The notes under the pieces were generated by a model. The model was not told the origin of the DNA. It saw nothing but the letters and a program-made list of their open reading frames with translations, and made no database searches. Shown here piece after piece: positions 56,456 to 64,000 of a stretch of 64,000 bases of DNA. Positions within the stretch are counted from its first letter, which is position 1, and every line of letters begins with the position of its first letter. The position numbers and the translations under genes are program-made. Source of the stretch: Planctomycetota bacterium (GTDB taxonomy: Bacteria; Planctomycetota; UBA1135; GCA-002686595); assembly GCA_002683825.1 (NCBI GenBank), contig NYUD01000057.1, positions 186,001 through 250,000 on the forward strand, written 5' to 3'.

Positions 56456-57741
56456 TGAGTCGGTCCGTGCAGCATGTCGAGGAGCTTGCCCAGGACGCGC
56501 ATGCCGTCCGTCCTCAGACCATCGTGGTCGTACTCGTTCGTCATCCACACCTTGCAGCCGCGAATCACTTTGGCCGTGTCCTCGGAGAAGTTGCGTTCCA
56601 CGTACATGTCTTCCGCGTAGATCAAGGCGGCGCAGGGCACCTTGTTCTCCGTCAGGACCGCGGTGTCATACAGCTGTGGCCAATCCTCTTTCTCCGCGAT
56701 CAGGTGAGCCGCTTCGCGAAGCGGCTTCAGCGTTTCGACCTCCTCGAACATCCAGGGGAAGATCATCTCGCCGGTAAAGAAAACCGGTCCGTCGGAGCGC
56801 AGTGGATCAAACTGGGGAAACTCGGCGCGTATGCGTTCCGCAGACCAACGCGTAGCATGCCCTTGCGCGTAGATGGGCTCGTGCAAGATTGCGAAGATCG
56901 GGTGGCAATCGAAGCCGACTGTATTCTCAAATTCGCGCAGGAAGTTGTAGGAAATTTCGCGGCCTTCCGCACCCTGCACGAAGGCCTCTTCGATCATGAA
57001 ATGCACGACTTCGTAACCCGTGCTCATGCCAAATCGCAACCCGAGGGTTTGGAGGCGACGGGGGCTGAAGTGCCCGCTGGCGGGGAGCTGAACGTCACGT
57101 TCGCCAATATGGGTGACGATGGCGCGCACACGTTCGACATCCTCTGGATAGCGCTCGTAGTAGCGGCGGTTGCGTTCCGCAACGAGCTTGAAGGTCCTTC
57201 GGTAGATGTCGTCGGCGCGGGCCGCCAGCGGAGGTAGGCCGCCCATGATCAAGACGCCCGCCAAGGCCTCGGGGTAGCGGGAGAGATAATGGACGGCGCA
57301 AAAGCCACCGAAGCTCTGGCCCAGGATCGTCCAGGGGCGATCACCGATCAGTTCGTGGCGGATGCACTCGACATCCTTCACGATTGCATCGGCGCGATAG
57401 AGTTCGAGCTCCTCGGCCTGTTCCGCCGGAGTCTTGCCTGCCAAAGTCTGAGAGCTGAGCGGTGAACTGCACCCCGTGCCGCGCGGATCCAGCAGCAATA
57501 CGCGATAGCGCTCGCACGCTTTGCGTACCCAGCCCGAGAAATTCAGCGGCCGCGGTGAGGCGAAGCCCGGGCCGCCCTGGAAGAACACGAGATAGGGCAG
57601 ATCCGCCCTCTTTTTGTCGCTCGCCGTGATTTCTCGAGCGTAGACGTCGATCATGCCCTCCTCGGGGTGGGCATGATCGCGCGGGCAGCGGAAGCGGCGG
57701 TCTTGCCAGGCCATTCCCGAGGGGAGTTGGGGGTTGGGCAT
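56452..57741 (-). CDS. Proline iminopeptidase-like alpha/beta hydrolase
   Basis: 429 residues from the ATG at 57741. Motifs: LVFFQGGPGFASPRP (oxyanion HGGPG-like), LLLDPRGTGCSSPL, the nucleophile elbow LGQSFGGFCAVHYLS, and a C-terminal His near YDHDGLRTDG. These match S33 prolyl aminopeptidases and related esterases of ~430 residues. No signal peptide. First gene of the two-gene operon with the PLP enzyme; divergent from the TIM-barrel gene at 57838. Confidence 0.88.
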   Translation of the reverse strand: MPNPQLPSGMAWQDRRFRCPRDHAHPEEGMIDVYAREITASDKKRADLPYLVFFQGGPGFASPRPLNFSGWVRKACERYRVLLLDPRGTGCSSPLSSQTLAGKTPAEQAEELELYRADAIVKDVECIRHELIGDRPWTILGQSFGGFCAVHYLSRYPEALAGVLIMGGLPPLAARADDIYRRTFKLVAERNRRYYERYPEDVERVRAIVTHIGERDVQLPASGHFSPRRLQTLGLRFGMSTGYEVVHFMIEEAFVQGAEGREISYNFLREFENTVGFDCHPIFAILHEPIYAQGHATRWSAERIRAEFPQFDPLRSDGPVFFTGEMIFPWMFEEVETLKPLREAAHLIAEKEDWPQLYDTAVLTENKVPCAALIYAEDMYVERNFSEDTAKVIRGCKVWMTNEYDHDGLRTDGMRVLGKLLDMLHGPTQ

Positions 57742-57837
57742 GGGCTCAGGATACGGGATTGAAGCCCATGTGAGGAACGGAGTACGGTGGTGCTCTGCGC
57801 CTGCCAGGACGGCCCGGCTCCCAGCTCCAAGGAAAAC

Positions 57838-58722
57838 ATGCAAGACCTCTCACGCAGAAGCCTCTTGAGTGCCGGTTTGGCCCTGCCGGTCATTCCCAAA
57901 GCCCTGTCGGGTCAGGCTGATCGGACCAGAGCGCCTCGCTACGGGAGTACGCTGCGGACACGCTTCGCGGTCAACATCGAGATGTGGTGGCGCAACCTGC
58001 CCTTTCTCGAGCGTTTCGACAAGGCCGCGGAGCTGGGCTTTCCCGCCGTCGAATTCTGGCCGTGGCGCGGTAAGGACGTCGAGGCGATTGCGGCTAAATG
58101 TGAAGCGCTCGGGCTCGAGGTCGCGCAGTTCACAGCCTGGGGGTTTTCGCCGGGAATGAACAATCCGCTCAACCACACCCGCTTCGAAGACGAGACTCGC
58201 GCCTCCTGCGACACCGCCAAGGTGCTGGGGGCGAAGTGCATGACGGTTGTTGGCGGCAATGACCAACCGGGGATGACGCCGGCCGAAATGCACGAACACA
58301 TCGAGGTCGCCCTGAAACGTGTTGCGCCAATCGCCGAAGAGGCCGAGGTAACACTGATCCTCGAGCCGATGAACATCCGCGTCGATCACAAGGGTCACAG
58401 TCTCTACGGTAGCGCGGATGCCGTACGTATCTGCCGAGCGGTGGGATCGACCCACGTGAAGATCAACTGGGATCTCTACCACATGCAGATCAGCGAGGGC
58501 GACCTGTGTGGACGGCTGCGCGAGGGCTTCGACCAGGTCGGATACCTTCAACTGGCAGACCATCCGGGTCGCAACGAACCTGGAACGGGTGAAATTCACT
58601 ATCCGCGCGTTTTGCGCGAGGCGTACGAGCTGGGCTACCGCGGTTTCGTCGGTCTGGAATGCCGACCGCTGAACGACGAGATCGAAGCCGCCCGCAGGGT
58701 CCACGAAGCCGACATCTGGTAG
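57838..58722 (+). CDS. Tat-exported hydroxypyruvate isomerase-like TIM barrel
   Basis: 294 residues from the ATG at 57838, preceded by AAGGA. A twin-arginine signal (SRRSLLSAGLALPVIPKA) precedes the barrel. Motifs: FAVNIEMWWRNLPFLERF and FPAVEFWPWRGKD near the start, LILEPMNIRVDHKG (metal Glu), HVKINWDLYHMQISEGD and VGLECRPL at the end, close to the hydroxypyruvate isomerase branch. Followed within 15 bases by an oxidoreductase of the Gfo/Idh/MocA type, a recurrent pairing. Confidence 0.92.
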   Translation: MQDLSRRSLLSAGLALPVIPKALSGQADRTRAPRYGSTLRTRFAVNIEMWWRNLPFLERFDKAAELGFPAVEFWPWRGKDVEAIAAKCEALGLEVAQFTAWGFSPGMNNPLNHTRFEDETRASCDTAKVLGAKCMTVVGGNDQPGMTPAEMHEHIEVALKRVAPIAEEAEVTLILEPMNIRVDHKGHSLYGSADAVRICRAVGSTHVKINWDLYHMQISEGDLCGRLREGFDQVGYLQLADHPGRNEPGTGEIHYPRVLREAYELGYRGFVGLECRPLNDEIEAARRVHEADIW

Positions 58723-58736
58723 AGGAAGAAAGCACG

Positions 58737-59885
58737 TTGACCAAACCGCTGAATGTCGCACTGATCGGACAGAAGTTCATGGGGCGGGCGCACTCGAACG
58801 CGCTCTCACAGGTGTCCCATTTCTTCGATTTGCCCCTGAAACCCGTCAAGCACACGGTGTGCGGGAGGGACGAGAAAGAGCTGAAGGCCTTTGCCGCCAG
58901 GTGGGGATGGCAGTCGTACACGACCCGCTGGGGGGAACTGGCCGAGAATCCGGAGATCGCCCTGGTCGACATCGGTACTCCAAACGACATGCATGCCGAG
59001 CAAGCGATCGCCATGCTCGAGGCAGGCAAACATGTGGCCTGCGAAAAACCGCTGGCCGGGACGCTGGCGGACGCGCGGGCGATGCACGAAGCGGCCAAAC
59101 GCAGGAAGAAGCTGAAGACCTTTGTCTGGTACAACTACCGCCGCGTGCCGGCCCTGGCGCTGGCCTACAGGTTGATCCGCGAGGGGCGTCTAGGCCGGAT
59201 CTACCACGTGCGTGCCAAGTACCTGCAAAGCTGGGGTGGGAAAGACACGCCGCTATTGTGGCGTTTCCAGAAGAAACACGCCGGCTCCGGGGCTCACGGG
59301 GACTTGAACGCGCACATCGTCGATATGGCGCGCTTCCTCCTCGGCGAGGAGGTCGCCGAGATTCACGGAGCCGTTTCGAAGACCTTCATCGAGGAGCGCC
59401 GGATCCCTGGACAGGAAAAGAAGGGCCGGAGCTCTGTCGACGATGCGGTCCTGTTTCTCGCATCCTTCAAGGGGGGGGCGGTAGCCAGCTTCGAAGCTAC
59501 GCGTCTCGCGGCCCCACATCAGAACGCTAATTCGATTGAGATCAACGGCGAGAAAGGTGCACTGCGCTTTGATTTCGAGGACATGAACCTGCTGCAGTTC
59601 TACGATGCTTCCCACGGGCTCCGCGAGGGAGGGTGGACGCGAATCATGTGCACATCGGCGGGCAATCATCCCTATGCCGAGGCGTGGTGGCCCGATGCTC
59701 ACATCCTCGGATACGAGCACGGCTTTACCAACATGCTGGCCGACATCGTGCGCGTTTTGTGTGGACGCACGCCGGAGGTTCCTTTGCCCGATTTCGCCGA
59801 TGCCTACGAGACTCAGCGCGTGCTGGAAGCTGCGCTACTGGCGGCCCGGAATCGCTGCGCCATCAAGCTGAGCGAGGTTGAGTGA
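58737..59885 (+). CDS. Gfo/Idh/MocA-family oxidoreductase
   Basis: 382 residues from a TTG at 58737 with a GAGGA ribosome site. The Rossmann motif is VALIGQKFMGRAHSNA; the catalytic Lys region is VACEKPLAGTLAD. Further motifs WYNYRRVPALALAY and HIVDMARFLLG match dehydrogenases acting on inositol or keto sugars. Cytosolic, while its operon partner is exported, so the pair may act on either side of the membrane. Confidence 0.92.
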   Translation: MTKPLNVALIGQKFMGRAHSNALSQVSHFFDLPLKPVKHTVCGRDEKELKAFAARWGWQSYTTRWGELAENPEIALVDIGTPNDMHAEQAIAMLEAGKHVACEKPLAGTLADARAMHEAAKRRKKLKTFVWYNYRRVPALALAYRLIREGRLGRIYHVRAKYLQSWGGKDTPLLWRFQKKHAGSGAHGDLNAHIVDMARFLLGEEVAEIHGAVSKTFIEERRIPGQEKKGRSSVDDAVLFLASFKGGAVASFEATRLAAPHQNANSIEINGEKGALRFDFEDMNLLQFYDASHGLREGGWTRIMCTSAGNHPYAEAWWPDAHILGYEHGFTNMLADIVRVLCGRTPEVPLPDFADAYETQRVLEAALLAARNRCAIKLSEVE

Positions 59886-59886
59886 G

Positions 59887-60069
59887 CTAGCGGAGAAAGT
59901 AGAGCAATCCCGTGGCGACCAGGACGACAAACACCGCCGCCGCGGCCGCGAGCCGTTCCTTGCGTTTACCTCGCCCGCGGAGGCTTCAGTCCCGTTCGAG
60001 ATCTTCGAGCGTTACTGTGGGGAAGAGCCTCCATGTTGAAGACCTTTGCTGCGAGCGAAATCGAAGCAA
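59887..60069 (-). other. Possible tail-anchored mini-ORF with internal TGA
   Basis: On the minus strand one frame reads from a TTG at 60069 through TVTLEDLERD, an in-frame TGA at 59988-59986, then SLRGRGKRKERLAAAAAV and a clear hydrophobic helix ending LLYFLR before a TAG. The pattern (charged linker, then one helix at the very C-terminus) looks like a small tail-anchored membrane protein, with Trp TGG changed to TGA as the simplest explanation. No ribosome site is visible, so it may equally be chance. Confidence 0.3.
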
Positions 60070-60104
60070 TAACGCCGGTTCGTGAGAAAGCGCCTCGCTC
60101 TTGG

Positions 60105-61625
60105 CTACAGCCCCAGCTTGACCTGGAGAGCGTTGCAGGCGCCGATCACGTTGAGCCCATTCAGGAGGAAAACCTGTATGGCGCCATCGAAACCGATCAG
60201 ATTCAACTCGTTGGGAATCGGGACCGAAAAGGAATCGAAACCACCGGTAGCCGTGACGGGGATGACAAGAATGATCGAATCCAGCTCGATCATCACTTCG
60301 CCGAACACCGCCGGGAAAGGCGTTTCCAGGAAGCCGTTATCTCCGATCACGAGGGCGACAGTGGCCGTGGGCTCAACCGAGGTGTCGACCCGCCCCAACC
60401 ATGTCGATCCGATGACGGGAAAAGAGAGGCCGTGGAAACAGACAGGGTTTACGCCGCTGCCGTTGCGGATTGTGACGCTTGCCTGGAAAAGCGGGAACGC
60501 ACCCTGGTCGGAGCGCGTGCAATCCGGATCCAAAGGACTCGCCGGGTCGCCGCCGTCGACCCCCGGAGATCCGGGAACCAACATGTAGTTCTCGTTGTCA
60601 GCATCCACGAAGATCGCAGGGGCGTCCAGATTGCCTATGCCCGGGCAACCGCCGCCGATGTTGCTGTATCTGCAGGTCGTGGCAACGTTGACCTGGTTGA
60701 ATTCGTTTTCGCGCACGATGCTGTCCCACACGTTCGCTGGACCGAAGATGCCGCCGTAGTCGTCACCACCGATGCTGGCCACGGCGTGGTTGTACAGGAT
60801 CGTGCACTTTTCGACGGATACGACATCTGCCGGGGCCGAGACGTGGATCGCTCCTCCCCGCGACGATGCTTGGGCCAGGCCGTTCGACGTGTTGCCTACA
60901 ATCGTGCAGCGCTCGATGACGATGCTCGTATTGTTGATGAGTCCGGGGGCGGCGTGGATACCGCCGCCGCGTGCGCCGTCGAGCGCAACGTTCTGCAGAA
61001 TCTTCGTGTCTTCGACACTCGACCCGTCCCCCAGCAAGTAGAGCCCACCGCCGTTCGCCGCCGCATTTCCTGTCACGAGGCAATTGCGTAGCTGTGCCGC
61101 TCCCCAAACTCCACCACCGCAGCCGATCCCCGCGTCATTGTTGCGAATGATGCAATCCTCAAGGGTCGCGTTGCCGCCGACGCCGCCTCCGCTCGCGAGC
61201 GTGGTCTGGTTGTCCTCGATGATGCAGTTCTGGATGAGTGGCGAAGCCGGGCCTCCGGTGCCCGAGAGGTTGAGGCAGCTGATGCCGCCGCCCGGGTCGG
61301 TCGTGGAGACACCGCCCGTGACCGTGAAACCGCGCAGGATCGAGTTCCCCCGTTCCTGGTTATGGAAACGAACGACGTTGGCAAGCCCGAGGGGGTCGAG
61401 GACCGTCACATCCGGGCCGCCCACGCTCTCGACCGTGACGGCCTTGCCCAGGAAGTCGATCGTTTCGTTGTAGGTTCCGGGGGAGACGAGGATCGTGTCG
61501 CCCGGATTGGCGATGGAGATGGCGGTCTGGATGTTCGAGACGTCGCCCGGGACCGTGATGGTTTGCTGGGCGGAGGCCAGGGACCCCAGGCCGACGAGTA
61601 GGATCGCTGTCAAGGTCTGTTTCAC
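60105..61625 (-). CDS. Secreted right-handed beta-helix protein with shared C-terminal module
   Basis: 506 residues with a signal peptide (AILLVGLGSLASAQQ). Residues ~25-370 are a parallel beta-helix: TITVPGDVSNIQTAISIANPGDTILVSPGTY opening, then many N-x-S/T and GGG-x turns (SGGGVGGNATLEDCIIRNN-like). Catalytic lyase residues are not evident, so a binding or structural role is likely. The last ~115 residues (GSGVNP ... CNALQVKLGL) resemble the C-terminus of the endonuclease I protein at 28848. Convergent with the oxidoreductase at 58737. Confidence 0.85.
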   Translation of the reverse strand: MKQTLTAILLVGLGSLASAQQTITVPGDVSNIQTAISIANPGDTILVSPGTYNETIDFLGKAVTVESVGGPDVTVLDPLGLANVVRFHNQERGNSILRGFTVTGGVSTTDPGGGISCLNLSGTGGPASPLIQNCIIEDNQTTLASGGGVGGNATLEDCIIRNNDAGIGCGGGVWGAAQLRNCLVTGNAAANGGGLYLLGDGSSVEDTKILQNVALDGARGGGIHAAPGLINNTSIVIERCTIVGNTSNGLAQASSRGGAIHVSAPADVVSVEKCTILYNHAVASIGGDDYGGIFGPANVWDSIVRENEFNQVNVATTCRYSNIGGGCPGIGNLDAPAIFVDADNENYMLVPGSPGVDGGDPASPLDPDCTRSDQGAFPLFQASVTIRNGSGVNPVCFHGLSFPVIGSTWLGRVDTSVEPTATVALVIGDNGFLETPFPAVFGEVMIELDSIILVIPVTATGGFDSFSVPIPNELNLIGFDGAIQVFLLNGLNVIGACNALQVKLGL

Positions 61626-62490
61626 GGGCTAAGCCCTTCAATGCACAGGGAACCCCTGAGTATGGAACTCCCCTCCGATTCGCGATACCGAGGCGCAGGC
61701 GTTTTCCAGGGTGGGAGGGGTAGAGGGACTCCCAGGCCCAGTCACCGAGAAAAATTTGACAGAAGAGGCGCTGCGAGTCTCCGCCGGTTCCCCTCGAGTC
61801 CGCCTCCCCCGCACCCTTGTCGAGCACCGGCGGGATCCGATCGGGAAAGGGAGTTCCTCTAGGGCCTGTCAGCCTCCGGACGCAACTCCGGTCTCCCCGA
61901 TCGATTGGGATCCTTCCCCGGGGCGCTCCCCCCTGCCTCCTCCCTGGACGAGTTCTCCGCGAGCCCCCCCTGAGGCCTCTCTGCGCGTACCTCGAGGGAC
62001 CGAGAGCCCTCCTGACGGAGTCGAACCATGTTGGCCGGGATGGGTTCCACCGGCGCTGTCGGACCTGAGACAGGGCCCGATCCAAGAGCGACTTGCAACT
62101 TGCGGCGGCGTTTCGGTGCCGTGGACGTTCTCCAGACGAGTTTTCGCGCCGTCTACGAGGAATCGAATGCTCTCGAGTCTTGGGGTGAGGCTCGATGAGC
62201 CAAGCCCGATCCCTGTTCGGCAAGCGTGCGCTGGGCCTTCAGGTTGCCCTCCACCCGTGTCGGACCCGAGTGGTACCGGGGTCCGGACACCCCGACATGG
62301 ATCAGGTCCTTGGGCAACGGCGCTACCTGTTGCAGATCATTTCGAAAGACGCGGGATCGTCACTGTTCACAAGGAGGACTTCATCGTTCCCCGATAGAAC
62401 ATTCGTGCTCCCTAAACGGGGGAGCGTAATGGGTTGGAGGTCACAGCGGTTAGAATCCCGGCCTCTGTATTCCTCCTGGAAGGAGTCCCG
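61626..62490. other. 865-base divergent intergenic region
   Basis: No convincing gene on either strand; the open frames here are Pro/Ser/Arg-rich and lack ribosome sites. It should hold the promoters of the divergent beta-helix and TIM-barrel genes. A 7-bp hairpin (CGGACCC at 62261-62267, GGGTCCG at 62279-62285) and a 6-bp hairpin (GCTCCC/GGGAGC around 62407-62426) are the only structures I can see. Its length is unusual for this compact chromosome. Confidence 0.5.
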
Positions 62491-63549
62491 ATGTCCCGCC
62501 CCATCTGTTTGTTTACAGGCCAATGGGCCGATCTTCCCTTCGAGGTCCTGGCCGAAAAGGCGAAGAAGCTTGGCTACGATGGTCTCGAGCTCGCGTGCTG
62601 GGGCGACCATTTTGACGTGGCGGCCGCGCTCGAAGATGACGGGTACTGCGAGCGTCACTGGGATGTGCTGAGCGGGCACGGGCTCGGCTGCTACGCCATC
62701 AGTACGCACCTCGTCGGCCAGGCAGTGTGCGATCCGATCGACGAGCGGCACAAGACGATCCTGCCGCCTGAGATCTGGGGGGACGGGAATCCCGAGGGAG
62801 TGCGCCAGCGTGCGACGGAGGAGATGCGGCGCACCGCGAAGGCTGCGCGCCGCTTTTTTGATGCGGCGCCCGACGAAGTCAAGGCGCAGCTGGGGGCGAC
62901 CGGGCGTACGGTCGTCAACGGTTTTACGGGCAGCCCCATCTGGCACATGCTCTATTCCTTCCCTCCGGTTTCTCCCCAGCAGATCGAGGATGGGTTTTCC
63001 AGTTTTGCTGAGCGCTGGAGCTCGATCATGGACGATTTCGCGGACGCGAACGTCTGTTTCGCCCTGGAGGTGCACCCGACGGAGATCGCCTTCGACATCC
63101 GGACGGCACAACGCACGCTGGACGCGCTCGAAGCCGTCGGTGGCAAGGGCGTGTCGCACTTCGGTTTCAACTTCGACCCCTCGCACTTCGGCTACCAGGG
63201 TGTCGACTACATCGGGTTCGTGCGACGCTTCGGAGCGAAGATCTTCAACGTGCACATCAAGGACGTGTGGTGGTCCGACCGCCCGACGCCCATCGGTGTA
63301 TTTGGCGGACACACGGACTTCGGAACCGATGGCCGCTTCTGGGACTTCCGTTCACCCGGCAGGGGCAAGGTGGACTTCGAGGCGCTGGTGCGCACTCTGA
63401 ATCACGTCGGATACGGAGGGCCGTTGACGGTGGAATGGGAGGATCCGATGATGGACCGTGAACACGGTGCTCGCGAGGCAGCGGAGTTCACGCGTCGGCT
63501 GGATTTTGCCCCGTCAGGCTTGGCCTTCGACGCCGCTTTCTCGGAATAG
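62491..63549 (+). CDS. Sugar phosphate isomerase/epimerase (TIM barrel)
   Basis: 352 residues from the ATG at 62491, preceded by AAGGAG. Cytosolic (no signal). Motifs: [21 protein letters not shown] and [26 protein letters not shown] (metal Glu), [24 protein letters not shown] and a C-terminal [11 protein letters not shown]. Longer than the ~280-residue norm because of an insert near residues 95-180. The transporter starts 7 bases after its stop, so they form an uptake-plus-metabolism pair. Confidence 0.92.
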   Translation: MSRPICLFTGQWADLPFEVLAEKAKKLGYDGLELACWGDHFDVAAALEDDGYCERHWDVLSGHGLGCYAISTHLVGQAVCDPIDERHKTILPPEIWGDGNPEGVRQRATEEMRRTAKAARRFFDAAPDEVKAQLGATGRTVVNGFTGSPIWHMLYSFPPVSPQQIEDGFSSFAERWSSIMDDFADANVCFALEVHPTEIAFDIRTAQRTLDALEAVGGKGVSHFGFNFDPSHFGYQGVDYIGFVRRFGAKIFNVHIKDVWWSDRPTPIGVFGGHTDFGTDGRFWDFRSPGRGKVDFEALVRTLNHVGYGGPLTVEWEDPMMDREHGAREAAEFTRRLDFAPSGLAFDAAFSE

Positions 63550-63555
63550 TCGAAC

Positions 63556-64000
63556 GTGATCCATTCAAGCACGGAACCGGAAGCGTTGAAGACGCGCTTG
63601 TCGGTGATGATGTTTCTGCAGTACGGGATCTGGGGCGCCTGGCTGCCGATCCTCTATCCGTTCCTGCTCAACCACCGCAAGTTCGAGCTGGAGCAGGTCG
63701 GTATGATCCTGGCGGCCGGAGCCGTCGGGGCGATCATCGGCCCCTTCATCGCCGGGCAGATTGCCGATCGTTATTTCTCCACCGAGAAGTTCCTGGCGAT
63801 CAGCCATCTCTTGGGCGCCGGGCTCGTTTGGCTTCTTGCCGACGTTGACGACTATCGTGTGTTTCTGTGGTTGTCGCTTTTGTATGGACTGATTTACGCC
63901 CCGACGCTCGCGTTGACCAATTCCCTCTCGTTTCACCATCTTCTCGATCGCGATCGGGACTTCGGAAAGGTGCGGGTGTGGGGCACGGTCGGCTGGATCG
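63556..64000 (+). CDS. MFS nucleoside/sugar permease (3' truncated)
   Basis: Starts with a GTG at 63556, 7 bases after the isomerase stop, and runs off the window at base 64000 (148 codons seen). The N-terminus MMFLQYGIWGAWLPILYPF is characteristic of the NupG/XapB nucleoside:H+ symporter family. Four membrane helices are visible (for example VGMILAAGAVGAIIGPFIAG and VFLWLSLLYGLIYAP). In Planctomycetes these genes sit beside sugar isomerases and dehydrogenases, so the substrate may be a sugar or cyclitol. Confidence 0.85.
   Translation, partial: MIHSSTEPEALKTRLSVMMFLQYGIWGAWLPILYPFLLNHRKFELEQVGMILAAGAVGAIIGPFIAGQIADRYFSTEKFLAISHLLGAGLVWLLADVDDYRVFLWLSLLYGLIYAPTLALTNSLSFHHLLDRDRDFGKVRVWGTVGWI

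Noticed and set aside
61711..62397. Plus-strand open frame of 228 codons in the long intergenic region
   Set aside because: Pro/Ser/Arg-rich with no ribosome site, domain or signal peptide; typical of high-GC non-coding DNA.
62430..62480. tRNA-like GGTTAGAATCCCGG segment
   Set aside because: No matching acceptor, D or anticodon arm, and the T-loop lacks TTCGA.

Overview
The window looks like a high-GC chromosome segment from the Planctomycetota, probably one of the marine, secretome-rich lineages. The evidence is the family content: DUF1080 proteins, a ThuA fusion, a PVC-type heme-binding dehydrogenase, Gfo/Idh/MocA oxidoreductases, many sugar-phosphate-isomerase TIM barrels, an ASPIC/UnbV protein, a sulfatase-TPR fusion, and many lipoproteins and signal peptides. 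I see no rRNA, tRNA, CRISPR array, insertion sequence or phage gene. Starts are often GTG or TTG, and GTGA/ATGA stop-start overlaps are frequent; these were used to fix starts and define operons.

Layout. 1-4.2 kb: sugar-related secreted proteins (propeller-ThuA, tandem DUF1080, a TIM barrel). 4.3-8.5 kb (minus): secreted proteins of little-known function, including a degenerate gluzincin-like protein, a thioredoxin-like protein whose frame is broken just after the signal peptide, a prenyltransferase-repeat protein and a coiled-coil lipoprotein. 8.8-11.9 kb: a large secreted subtilase. 12.3-15.9 kb: a Cys-rich mini-lipoprotein and a likely operon of three tandem AIM24 paralogues plus a membrane TPR protein. 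16-17.9 kb: a SixA-type phosphatase overlapping a lipoprotein with RTX-like repeats. 18.1-27.7 kb (plus): a MoxR/Bat-like operon (AAA ATPase, DUF58, a membrane protein, two vWA proteins, a TPR-like protein, a 1298-residue acidic membrane protein). 27.7-32.7 kb: a nuclease-domain protein, a modular endonuclease I, a HAD-like protein and a phospholipase D-like protein.

32.8-36.9 kb (minus) is the most distinctive locus: an ASPIC/UnbV lipoprotein, a cobalamin-type radical SAM enzyme with a PqqD-like (RRE-like) C-terminus, and a 60-residue peptide gene that overlaps it by 4 bases. I read it as a candidate uncharacterised RiPP-type modification system. 37-44 kb: an M28 peptidase, a GNAT gene with an internal amber codon, an S9 oligopeptidase, and a secreted alpha/beta hydrolase with a partner. 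44-47 kb: a TMTC-like TPR membrane protein divergent from a DUF2304/GT2 pair.

47-64 kb is a carbohydrate-oxidation neighbourhood: sulfatase, two Gfo/Idh/MocA enzymes, four TIM-barrel isomerases/epimerases, a giant cytochrome-linked dehydrogenase, a D-threonine-aldolase-like PLP enzyme, a proline-iminopeptidase-like hydrolase, a beta-helix protein and the start of a nucleoside-permease-like MFS transporter. A plausible reading is desulfation, oxidation to keto sugars, isomerisation or elimination, and uptake. The beta-helix protein and the endonuclease I at 28.8 kb appear to share a C-terminal module that may be a lineage-specific surface domain.
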